The notes below the pieces were generated by a model. That model searched no databases and was not told the DNA's origin. It worked only from the letters and a program-made list of their open reading frames with translations. A DNA stretch of 64,000 nt from assembly GCA_014526335.1 (NCBI GenBank), contig JACTAT010000061.1, positions 2,971,553 through 3,035,552 of the forward strand, read 5' to 3'. Of this stretch, positions 1-9,062 are shown in pieces; the stretch's first letter is position 1; the number at the start of each line of letters is the position of its first letter. A program made the position numbers and the translations under genes. The stretch comes from Chrysaora quinquecirrha (Eukaryota > Cnidaria > Scyphozoa > Semaeostomeae > Pelagiidae).

Positions 1-290
1 CTATAATTTTGATCTTTGATCTTTGAAGCTTGAACCTTTGATCTTTCAAGCTTGAAGCTTTAACCTTTGATCTTTGAACCTTTGACCTTTAAACCTTGAC
101 GCTTGAACCCTTGACCTTTGAAGCTTGAATCTCTGATCTTTATAGCTTGGAGTTTTAACCTTTGATCTTTGAAACTTGAACCTTTGATCCTTGAAGTTTG
201 AACCTTTGATCTTTGAAAAATAAATCTTTGACCCTTTGATATTTTTAAGGCTGACGTTTCGAAAACTTTCTTTCTCGCAATTATGCATTT
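1..290. repeat. Degenerate minisatellite of CTTTGA/CTTGAA words
   Basis: The stretch is built from variants of TTTGATCTTTGAA and GCTTGAACCTTTGA, repeated with an irregular period of about 10-30 bases. Open frames across it are lysine/arginine/serine-rich repeats with no family resemblance, so I do not call them genes. It probably lies in an intron or upstream flank of the GGT-like gene that follows. Confidence 0.75.
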
Positions 291-558
291 AATGTCATAC
301 CAAAAATTATACCTATATAGCTAATACAATTCCGCAAGCTAGAGATAATACAATAACAATTTGGTAGCTATTTTTGACCATATCCACGTACTCTTGTCTC
401 TTTCTGAGTTTATTGGAGTCTTAGACCCACATATTCGTCGCTGACAGCAGAAACATTATAGCATCATCCTTGATTTCGTTATGTATATTAAATATTTGGC
501 ATTAATTATGACATGACAGAGCTGGTTCAGTTCATGGGTAACCATTTTTGATTTAGAG

Positions 559-3500
559 CGAAAAATCATCACCATGGCAACGTCAATATGGGGGATGACA
601 CAGTGTATTTCTCCGTCGTTGATGAGGATGGCAACGCGTGTTCTTTCATAAACAGTATTTACATGAATTTCGGTCAGGCCTGGTCCCTGAAGGATGTGGG
701 TTCATCTTACAGGTAAGGCTTTTCTTGTGTAAATGTATCTCATAATGAACGTTTGCCTCTGAAATTTCCTCAAAAATTTCTGTATTTTGGCAATAGACTC
801 AGTAAAGCTGACGATGGCGGCAAGGCTGTGGCCAGACCGTCAAACATTGTTGGTCAAACATTTGATGTTTGCTTCCCAAGCATTGTGTGACCGTTTTGCA
901 CGCCACAAAACATTGCTTGACAGAATGTTTTGAAAAATTTTAAAAAGATTTTCTGTTTTTCTCGCCGCAAGCAAAGAATGTTTTACGACGTAACAAAACG
1001 GTCAAAACATTGTAGCGAGCCAGCAGGATTTCAAATGTTTGACAAAAAATGTTTAACGTCACAAGGCACTCGGAGCTTATGTTTAAGGAATGGTTGAGAA
1101 ATCTACGTTGGTGGACCTACTAGGTGAATCTAATTTACCGATATTGTACCGAATAGCCTTGATCTCCTTGCGACATTTTCCTCAAAGACATGATGCTAAC
1201 ACTGTTTTGGAGGGCTGAGAATGAAATTTGCCTGTCACAGAATTACCATCATAAAGACTGTGTTTATTATTTCATGGTTAAAAGCCAAATACGTTATAAG
1301 TAAATTAATAAATACTTTGACAGGAAATTTTATGACAAGCTAAGACCCTGGCCAAACAATCAAAAATTGTTTGTCAAACATTTCTGAAGATCAATATCAA
1401 ACACTTGTGAAGCAAATGCTTTACCGTTTGGCAAAACATCGCAAAACATTTCTCGCCAAACATTGACAACATTGTTTGCTTGCGTCAAGAAATGCATTTG
1501 AACTTTTCCAAAAGCATTGTGCAACAATTGATTATTTTGCATGTTTCGCAATGTATTGCGACGTGGCCAAACATTGCTAGAACAAAATTTCTGCTAAGGT
1601 CAAACATAGAACTCGATGAGCAGTTTGACAAGCAATGTCTGCATGATCTATTAGACAATTCTTCGAAGGTTGATCCCTGTTGTGTTTCTCTCAGAATCTG
1701 TGTAAAAGCAATCATCCATCTCTGTTTGTGGGTGTCTACTGGTTGATAAATAGTGCTTGAAAAATTGGCATTAGTTATTAGTAAAATTGTCCCTATTACC
1801 ACATTCTCTGTCACTCTTAGAATCTCTTGTTCATCTGTCTTTATGATCGGGTGTCTGTTGCTCGATTTCCTCATCTTTGCTTCTGATTACTCGATTCTTT
1901 CGAAGGAAATTTTCCAACAATCTCTTTAACAGCAAACAGCAAATCCAAACAACCTCAACACAGGATATACATGACGCCCCAATAAAAAACCCCATCAACC
2001 CACCAATATTACTTAATAACATTGACGAGCTGTACAGTTCCTCTTCAATAATTTCATCGAATAACAGAGTCTCGTAATAAAATCTCAACTGCACGAATCT
2101 TTGTCTTAGAAATTCAGGTGTCATTTCATTACTTGTTACATTGAGTTGCTCAGCAAGTGCTCTATCATTTTGCATCAATGCCACATGGATATGCAATGGC
2201 CAGGCACTCCGTGATGTTTCTGTTTCATAGGAAATTTCCGTGCAAGCAGGAGGGCAAACACAATTCTCAACAGGGTTTTCTCGGAATATTCTCTGCATAC
2301 ACAACATTTGATTCAGAGTCTTATTCTTGATGTTCAAATCGCCACATTCTTTTGCCAATATTTCATGAAGACACGCCAACATACAACTTCTAATTGAGTA
2401 TTTTCCTGTGAATTTATGTTCACTTGTTTCTCTTGTCTTACAATGCGATGGAAATGGCGATGGTTTTCTGTGATAGGCTTTCTTTTTTAATGCAACATTT
2501 AACGATTCGCCTGGGCCAATGAAAATGCTTGAGTGAGGATCAAATGTGACGTCAATTTCAGGGTCATGTACCACTGCGACGTTTTGATGTAGACCTCGTG
2601 TCGTTTATATGCTTGTATGCTTTTGTATATGCTTTCGAATACAAATCCAAGTGAGACAAGGAAAGCCAGCAGCCAGAATACTCGAATACGTTTCGATTTG
2701 GAAGTAATTGCACGCGGAAGACCATGGATGGTTGTAGAATCAATGTAGTCCTTGATCGATTCATTCGTTGTTTGCTCACTGGAACCCATTATATTTCACT
2801 CTGATAACAGCTTTTTTAGTAAGCTTCTTCCTTGAGCAATAGACGTTACTTCAACTGGCACATATACTAAAGATCTTCAACTTATACTGTTATACTGTTG
2901 ATAGATTCGTTCGTTGTTTAGTCACTTCAAACCCACGATCTTAGACTTTTATATTGCTTATTTAGTAAGTTTCCTCGAAGTTGATCTTGAAAGCTGCTGA
3001 TTGCTAATTTGTAAGATTTCTTCTGACGTAATAGACAGTACTTCATTTCGCAAATATGCTGCGTATTAAAGGCCTCGACGTTGTATGATTTAGTGTTCCT
3101 TGTTAATTACTACTTGGTGGAACTGTTTCTTGTCTGATTACTTGAGTTCTTGACCTCTGACGATCACGAATTTAGTAAAGTACGCTTTTTAATACCAAAC
3201 AATACTACGAAGCAGTCCTACAGGCAGTTCTCGATGCGGTATCTGAATACCATCAAGTAGGTATACATGCATCTAAATGAGGTTTGCTCCTGATTATGAT
3301 GCACTATTTCAATACCACGAAGCAAGCATACATCCAAGGCAATAGATGGTTTTATGGTGAATCTGATGCACTATTTGTGTACCATACTTGTGCTTCTAAG
3401 TGAACATATGCCAGTTCCCGTGTGCCGCATCGTTTGATTACCATACGGCTCACGCATTATTCCGTGCTAGCAATCATTTTCAGCTTTTGTTTAATGCATT

Positions 3501-4943
3501 ACGTCAATACCATAAGGCTCTATATTAATTATTTTTTAATAGCAAGAGCTCTGAAACCCTATCGTTTCTAATTTGACCGAATCTATAATTTAGCAGTGTG
3601 GTGCTAATCAAACTAATGCAGTCTTTTGCGCGTTTTTCAGGTAATTAGCAAACAAGCTGTTTGGGTTATTCCATTGCGTGGTCTCATAATTAAACCAAAT
3701 TTATTACTCGCATAATTACATTGTCCTGCCGGCACTACGCGTTCTCCTTATAAGAATCACCGCTAATAACAAACATACGATGCTAACCTAGACTCATGAC
3801 ACGAGTCTCTAGTATACGCTGCCCTAATGTTGATTTTTCACTCCACACTGAGCGATTCTAGAAAAAAAGCAGTGGGACTTATGCAGTGAGTCTAATGTTT
3901 ACCTTATACGAGCAGCTTTCCATTCCATGATTCAGCTTTGGATTCATTTTCCTTTGTAGAATCGAGGTGCGAATTTCTCTCTGGATCCAAGTCATCCGAA
4001 TTGTTTAGAACCTGGAAAACGAAGCTACCATACAATCATACCAGCAATGGCAACATATGCTGATACACAAGAATTGTATGCGAGTTTTGGAGTGATGGGG
4101 GGCTTCATGCAGCCACAAGGACACGTGCAGGTTGAAGTTCTTAAACAATTGAAATTGATATATCGTCTCACTTTCCAGTTGGCCATTCGCTAAACAGGCT
4201 TTAAGCTGTGGCTAAACTAGGAGACATGTCCCACGCGACATTGTATTTGCCGTGTCTCCCAGGGTAGCTAAACATGCGAGTGAGGAGCGAACATGTCCCG
4301 TGAGTCGCAGAGACAAGAAATGTTTCTGTTGTCTCCCACAAAAATTCGCGTGTCTCTCGCTACAAATTTAGTCGTATGCTACAAGTTTTGGAGGTGGTTA
4401 AACTGGGAGACATCGAGGGGACATGTCACGCGAGGCAATTTCTCCTAGTTTAGCCAGACCTTGACAAAACAATCATTTTGTGGGAATCCCAACTAATTTC
4501 CGCGTTCGCGATTTTTCGATCCAATTCAATGCACCTGACCTGTCTACACAAGCTATGTAGAGGCCTCTAAGTACCAAAGATCAAAAGAGTGCGAAAATCT
4601 GGGGCGGATCAATCTAAACTTCCATCCAATTCAATCCTAGGTTCTTTGCAATATGATCGATTTTGGGATGGACGCTCAAACGGCTCTAGATATGCCTCGC
4701 TTCTGTGTGGGCACAGGGCATCGAAGTGCAACTGGCTCAGTCTCGTTAGAGGACGGAATATCGGAGAATGCGATTGAAGATTTGGAGAAGATGGGACATG
4801 ATATAAATGGTCCAGTTTGTGGTTATGATCGAACATTGTTTGGAAAGGGACAGATACTTCATATTCAGAAAGATCAAAGCGGACAGAAGGTTATATGGGC
4901 TGGGTCTGACCCAAGAGGGGACGGTTGTGCTATCGGATATTAA
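559..4943 (+). CDS. Gamma-glutamyltransferase-like protein (YwrD/acylase-like GGT), 3' part, one frameshift
   Basis: This is the C-terminal (small-subunit) part of an Ntn-hydrolase of the gamma-glutamyltransferase family. Exons are 559-712, 3960-4130 and 4641-4943 (stop 4941-4943), all with GT-AG borders and phase 0 at both introns. Exon 1 carries [15 protein letters not shown]; its Thr (codon 600-602) aligns with the autoprocessing and catalytic Thr of GGTs. Later motifs are [51 protein letters not shown] and the terminal [13 protein letters not shown]. Exon 1 loses frame near 674: after MNFG one base is missing before GLVPEGCGF, which would give the expected FGTGLVPEG. The large-subunit exons must lie upstream of the window. 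Intron 1 (3.2 kb) hosts an antisense DEG/ENaC pseudogene and two MITEs. Family assignment is secure; substrate is unknown. The break may be a sequencing indel. Confidence 0.8.
828..1066. mobile_element. MITE family A, copy 1
   Basis: The left end reads GGCCAGACCGTCAAACATTG and continues TTGGTCAAACATTTGA. The right end holds TCAAATGTTTGAC followed by a run like TGTTTAACGTCAC, an imperfect inverted copy. The interior is rich in AAACATTG words in both orientations. Related copies lie near 1346, 25296, 27208 and 35886. No transposase is present, so it would be non-autonomous. Ends are approximate. Confidence 0.6.
1346..1640. mobile_element. MITE family A, copy 2 (right end unclear)
   Basis: It starts with CTGGCCAAACAATCAAAAAT and TTTGTCAAACATTT, matching the terminal sequence of the other family A copies. 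The interior has repeated AAACATT/AATGTTT words. The right end is degraded around GCAGTTTGACAAGC, so the boundary is a guess. It lies in the same intron as copy 1. Confidence 0.5.
1831..2789 (-). pseudogene. DEG/ENaC (ASIC-like) channel pseudogene with internal deletion
   Basis: The N-terminal frame (2789 downward) has the cytoplasmic HG motif in TTIHGLPRA and a first membrane segment [17 protein letters not shown]. At about 2572-2575 it jumps, without splice signals, to another frame that begins [11 protein letters not shown] and runs to the stop at 1831. The second part holds the late ectodomain: cysteine-rich [19 protein letters not shown], then the second membrane segment with [19 protein letters not shown], including the GAS filter motif. 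About 200 residues of the extracellular finger/thumb region expected between the two parts are absent and the frame shifts at the junction, so it cannot encode a normal subunit. It is intronless and lies antisense inside a GGT-like intron. Family identity is firm; origin by deletion in an intronless copy is inference. Confidence 0.85.
2790..3959. other. Intron of the GGT-like gene, no recognised element
   Basis: AT-rich intronic sequence between the DEG/ENaC pseudogene and GGT exon 2. I see loosely repeated phrases such as AATACCA(C/T) and TGATGCACTATTT at 3190-3400, but no coding exon, RNA gene or clear terminal repeats. Confidence 0.5.
4205..4462. mobile_element. MITE family B (TIR CTGTGGCTAAACTAGGAGA)
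   Basis: The left end GCTGTGGCTAAACTAGGAGA is inverted at the right end as TCTCCTAGTTTAGCCAGACC. Subterminal GACATGTCCCACGCGAC and GACATGTCACGCGAGG are further repeats. It is about 258 bp with no coding capacity and lies in the last intron of the GGT-like gene. I could not define a target-site duplication. Confidence 0.7.
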
Positions 4944-5052
4944 TACGACATGAAAAAATCGACCTGATTTTTAATTAATTGATAAGTAATACTGGGATAT
5001 TTTTGTAACGCAATTTCATGTAATCTCTGTAATGAATGAAACCTAATTTATG

Positions 5053-5058
5053 AATAAA
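5053..5058 (+). terminator. Probable polyadenylation signal AATAAA of the GGT-like gene
   Basis: A canonical AATAAA lies 110 bases after the GGT-like stop codon and is the first such hexamer in the 3' flank. Confidence 0.55.
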
Positions 5059-5350
5059 GTGCATCAATTGATGCGAGTTTGGTACATATCAGCAGTGATC
5101 TGTCTCTCAGAGGTTCGACGTCTGATTTAACGCCAACGCCGTGCTGGTTGATAGTGTGTGTCGAGTCACTACCGTGTGGCAATGGCACGGTAAAATGGGT
5201 CGGGCCAAGATCTTAGCTCGAGCCAATATCACGGACAATAATTCAGACCTCTTTGGGACGATAGTTGCAATGGCAATTTATGGTACGTACGCAAAATGAA
5301 AGTTCTTAAACAAATAAAAACCTTTCAGAGAAAAGGAAATCTGTCTGCTA

Positions 5351-5767
5351 TTACACGCAGTTTTTCTTATAAGCAACCGCTTATAAGCAACCAAGATGTA
5401 GAAGGCCTTAAACTTTAAGCAACCTATAGTACCACAGGAAAAAAACCTAAACAACATCTTAACTTTCAATACAGTCTCTATATGGTAACAATTACATGGT
5501 ACTTCTTGACTGATGTTATTTATAGTATTACTTTGCTGTAAACTAGGTGTTCTAGCGTTGTGTTGCATAAAAGCTATAGGATAACTCCAAATTTTGCTGT
5601 TTTCTATTCTAACCTCTATACTTTTCTTAGGGCAAAGTATACACCTAAAATTAAGCAACTACTAAGCAACTTCTGCTACTAAAAGGTGGCCATAAGAGGT
5701 CCAAAAATAAGCAACTTTTTGAACTAGACCCGAGCGAAGTTGCTTATAAAAAAAACTGCGTGTAGTC
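5351..5767. mobile_element. MITE family C (TIR TACACGCAGTTTTT..TATAAGCAAC)
   Basis: The left end TACACGCAGTTTTTCTTATA followed by AGCAAC is repeated inverted at the right end, GTTGCTTATAAAAAAAACTG followed by CGTGTA. Inner copies of TAAGCAAC occur near both ends. It is about 415 bp between the GGT-like gene and AARSD1. A 126-codon minus-strand frame inside (5278-5658) has no family resemblance. GTCTGC occurs close to both ends and might be part of a target duplication. Confidence 0.65.
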
Positions 5768-5926
5768 TGCCCCCAAGATAGAGGGGAGTAAAGCCCGTCA
5801 GGAAGATGAGAAGGGTATCTGCTACAAAAATCACAATTCTAGAAATTACGTCACTAGCCCAATTGGGCACCAGACCTTTCTTTCTATCTCAAATCCATAA
5901 ATCAATGGGCCTAAGCAAACTTCAAC

Positions 5927-6372
5927 ATGTTTGCATGTCAGAGAAACTCTTATCTAAAAGAGTTAAAATCGATTGTTATATCTTGCAAAAAGCTTGCTGA
6001 CAAATACCATGTTATACTAGACGATACTGTGCTCTTTCCTGAAGGAGGTGGTCAACCATATGATAAAGGGAAGATTGGGGATGTTGCTGTGGAACGTGTT
6101 CTGAGAGATGGCAACAAAGCCGTCCATGTGTTGTCAGATGCAGTGACAGAGGGGGAAACGTATCAATGTGAAATTGATTGGGAAAGACGATTTGATCATA
6201 TGCAGCAGCACTCAGGGCAACATCTATTGTCAGCCATTGCAGATCATAAATATGGGTTCAAGACAACTTCTTGGGATTTGGGGTCCGTTGTTTGATTTGG
6301 TTTATAGTTATGCATTATCATCATTATTATCATTATCATCATCATCATTGGCACCAGCATCATCATCATCAG

Positions 6373-6408
<36 letters not shown>

Positions 6409-6475
6409 AAACAACAGTGTCATCATAGCCATCATCCTCATCATCATCATCATCATCACCAGTCCTCTTCATAAC

Positions 6476-6508
<33 letters not shown>

Positions 6509-7909
6509 AAACAACAGTATCATTATTATTCTTATAATCATCATCAGAATCATTAACATCATCATCCTCATCATTATCATCATCATCATCATCACCACTA
6601 TCACCATCATCATCATCATCATCATAAATCATCACCATCATCATCATCATCACCATAAGCAACAGTATCATCATCATGATCATGATCATAGTAACCATAC
6701 CATTATCATGAATATCATACTTGATAGTTATTTGCTATAAAGGTACATACTAATTATTAATACTCCTCTATTGTTAATATTCACACAGATCAAAGGTGTC
6801 CAACGTAGAGCTGAATACAGCAAAGATAACAACTGAACAGATAGAAGAAATTGAGAAAGAAGTCAATGAAAATATCAAGCAACATAAAAATATTGTTGTT
6901 CATTTGATGACAAAATCAGAAGCTATGGAATTGGAAGAAGTTAAGACAAGAGGCTTGCCAGAAGATGTTGTGGATAAAATTAGAGTTATCGAAATTGAAG
7001 GTAAATTTCAGGGTCTATTATGCAGATAACTTCATTCATTCATCATAATCAGTGTTACCATCATAATCAGCATCATCATCTCTATGGTCACCACCACCAC
7101 CATCATCTTCATCTTTGTTATGATCACCTTCAACATCATCATCAGCATCATCATCACCATCATCATCAGCATCATCATCATCACAATCACATCATTTTCA
7201 CAATCATAATCATGGTAATCGCATGAAGACTTCAAAGGCAAAAGTAAGAGGGAGATTTTCAGGAAATTTTGTTTTTTCTTTCCACAGGAATAGAGAAGAA
7301 CATGTGCTGTGGTACACACCTTACAAACACAAGTGAGATTCAAATGATAAAACTACTTCACACTGAGTCAATGAGAGGAGGAACAAGGTTATTTTTCATT
7401 GCTGGCCACAGGGTGGTAAAGAAACTGGCAATGTGCTTTGACAATGAAGTAAAACTAACAAAGTTGCTGAGCAATGGTCCAGAAGAACATGTGAGAACAG
7501 TAGAAAAGTGCAGAAAAATCTGAAAGGCTTACAGAGGAATGCTAAATCATATCTTAGAGAGATTGCTAAATTGGAGGCATTACAAGTTGTGGGTGATGCA
7601 AAAAATCAAGGATACATTTGCAAGCATAGAGAAGATGGTGATATGGATTATATTAATGTTTTCAGTAATGAAATCAAAGAGCATAATGATGATTGTATTT
7701 TGATGGTTTCTGCAGGGGAGATCAAAACAGGGGGGATGTTCACTTTATGTGGTCCTGAGAAGAGTGTTGCAGAACTAGGGCCAAAAATCTCTCAGATTTT
7801 AGATGGAAAAGGAGGGGGGAAGAAAAATCGGTATCAAGGCAAAGCAGGAAATTTTAAACGTCTGAAAGAAGTTGAACAAATCATTAAAGACTCATTAAGT
7901 AAAAGTTAG
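5927..7909 (+). CDS. AARSD1: Alanyl-tRNA editing protein AARSD1 (AlaX-like), one frameshift
   Basis: Free-standing trans-editing enzyme that hydrolyses Ser mischarged on tRNA-Ala. Exons are 5927-6282, 6789-7000 and 7288-7909. The start MFACQRNSYLKEL matches the N-terminus of vertebrate AARSD1. Zinc-binding motifs of the AlaX/AlaRS editing core are HMQQHSGQH and NMCCGTH. DDTVLFPEGGGQP and a C-terminal GGKKNRYQGKAG are also family-typical. The donor after exon 1 (GGGTCCGT) is weak but gives the right protein (WDLG joined to SKVSNVELN). Restored length is about 396 residues, near the human 412. At about 7508-7510 one base is missing (TVEKV/QKNL), so the annotated frame breaks and resumes at 7508. 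Because both sides remain conserved, I favour a sequencing indel in a GG pair. Both introns carry long CAT repeats. Confidence 0.93.
6308..6715. repeat. (CAT)n/(ATG)n microsatellite array in AARSD1 intron 1
   Basis: About 400 bases of imperfect CAT/ATC trinucleotides interrupted by three copies of a phrase like CATAAACAACAGTATCAT. The poly-His, poly-Met and poly-Asp frames that cross it are simple-repeat artefacts. It fills most of a 506-base intron. Confidence 0.95.
7030..7215. repeat. (CAT)n microsatellite in AARSD1 intron 2
   Basis: Imperfect CAT/ATC/CACCAC trinucleotides occupy most of the 287-base second intron. The sequence type is the same as in intron 1 but without the CATAAACAACAG phrase. 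Confidence 0.9.
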
Positions 7910-8854
7910 GTTTACCTGAAGTGTTGTTGGTTTTTAATCCCTGGACTTTCACTCCTGAAATTATAACAATAGGAACGTATTTTTTCTCAGTTTCAAATCG
8001 TTGTTGTTAAGCATTTATGTAAACTAGAAGTAGAACTCAAGTATCAAATACTACAGGGAGTCGGTTTAGTCTTAGCCAAACAATTAAAAACTCGAGAACA
8101 TGCAATTTTTATGACTTTGTTTCAGTCTTTGGAAATTTCTTTTGTTCTATTGTTATTGTTTCTCCTGTTTCCTTGCAACAATGTGTTCTTGTAAGTAACG
8201 TCCGACAAATTGGAAGATCATTGCTTTTATGGCTTAACTTTGAAACTTGAAAGAAAGCAAGTAAAGGAGTTTTTGAAACTCAAAACTGACGGGTAATACC
8301 GCTTTGGTTTCCCTGTGGATATGAAATATCTTACTCTGATACCCTTGTGATTTGAGTTCACATGTCTCTCTCTGTCTTGCTGTTGTGTTGTTTCGACCGT
8401 CTGCTTCCAAAGCTTGTTTGTACCTCCCAGTAAGTTTCAACAGAATAAAACATCAAACGGAAAGGGGCTGAAAAGCTGTATCAACGTGAAGCTGAATTAG
8501 ATGTGACTGTTAGACGCGCCAGAAAGAGATAGGAGAGGACACGACACAGCCCAGTCATTCATTCGGTAACTTGAACGTCAGACGACACCCAGACAGCCTT
8601 GTGAGAGTGCCAGGCGAGTGAGCAGAAGAAAGAGCGACCAACCCAAAGGTCTGTCAAAAAACTATTGGAATCTAGCGTATGATTATGTATAATGAATAAG
8701 AAAGCGATTTTATGTGATAATCTTTTGGTACCTTTTATTTGATTAGAAAATTCTCTGAATGAAGCACCACCATACTGTTCCACGTGACCATTGATTACGT
8801 CATTTCCAAGAAATCGTTCTCCATGAAAAAATAATTTGTTTTCCAGGTCAGATT
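7910..8854. other. Intergenic AARSD1-REXO5
   Basis: No gene or defined repeat seen. AATAAA at 8444-8449 is a possible but distant (535 bases) polyadenylation signal for AARSD1. The REXO5 promoter should lie in the last few hundred bases; no TATA box is convincing. Confidence 0.5.
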
Positions 8855-9021
8855 ATGAAGAAATCTAAAAACAGAAAAAGAAGGCAGACAAATCAATCAA
8901 CGGTAATTTCACTGTTCAAGAATCATTTCAAACAATGTTTTCAGTTGAAATAATCAAGTGAACTCTTGGCGAAGCAATGCATAATAACTTAGAAATATCC
9001 TTAATTGGTTAACTAACTATG

Positions 9022-9062
<41 letters not shown>

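Noticed and set aside
1485..1874. 129-codon minus-strand frame downstream of the DEG/ENaC copy
   Set aside because: It overlaps the channel C-terminus in another frame and crosses a MITE; no protein resemblance.
6244..6698. Open frames of poly-His, poly-Met and poly-Asp
   Set aside because: They are translations of the CAT microsatellite in an intron, with alternatives in every frame.
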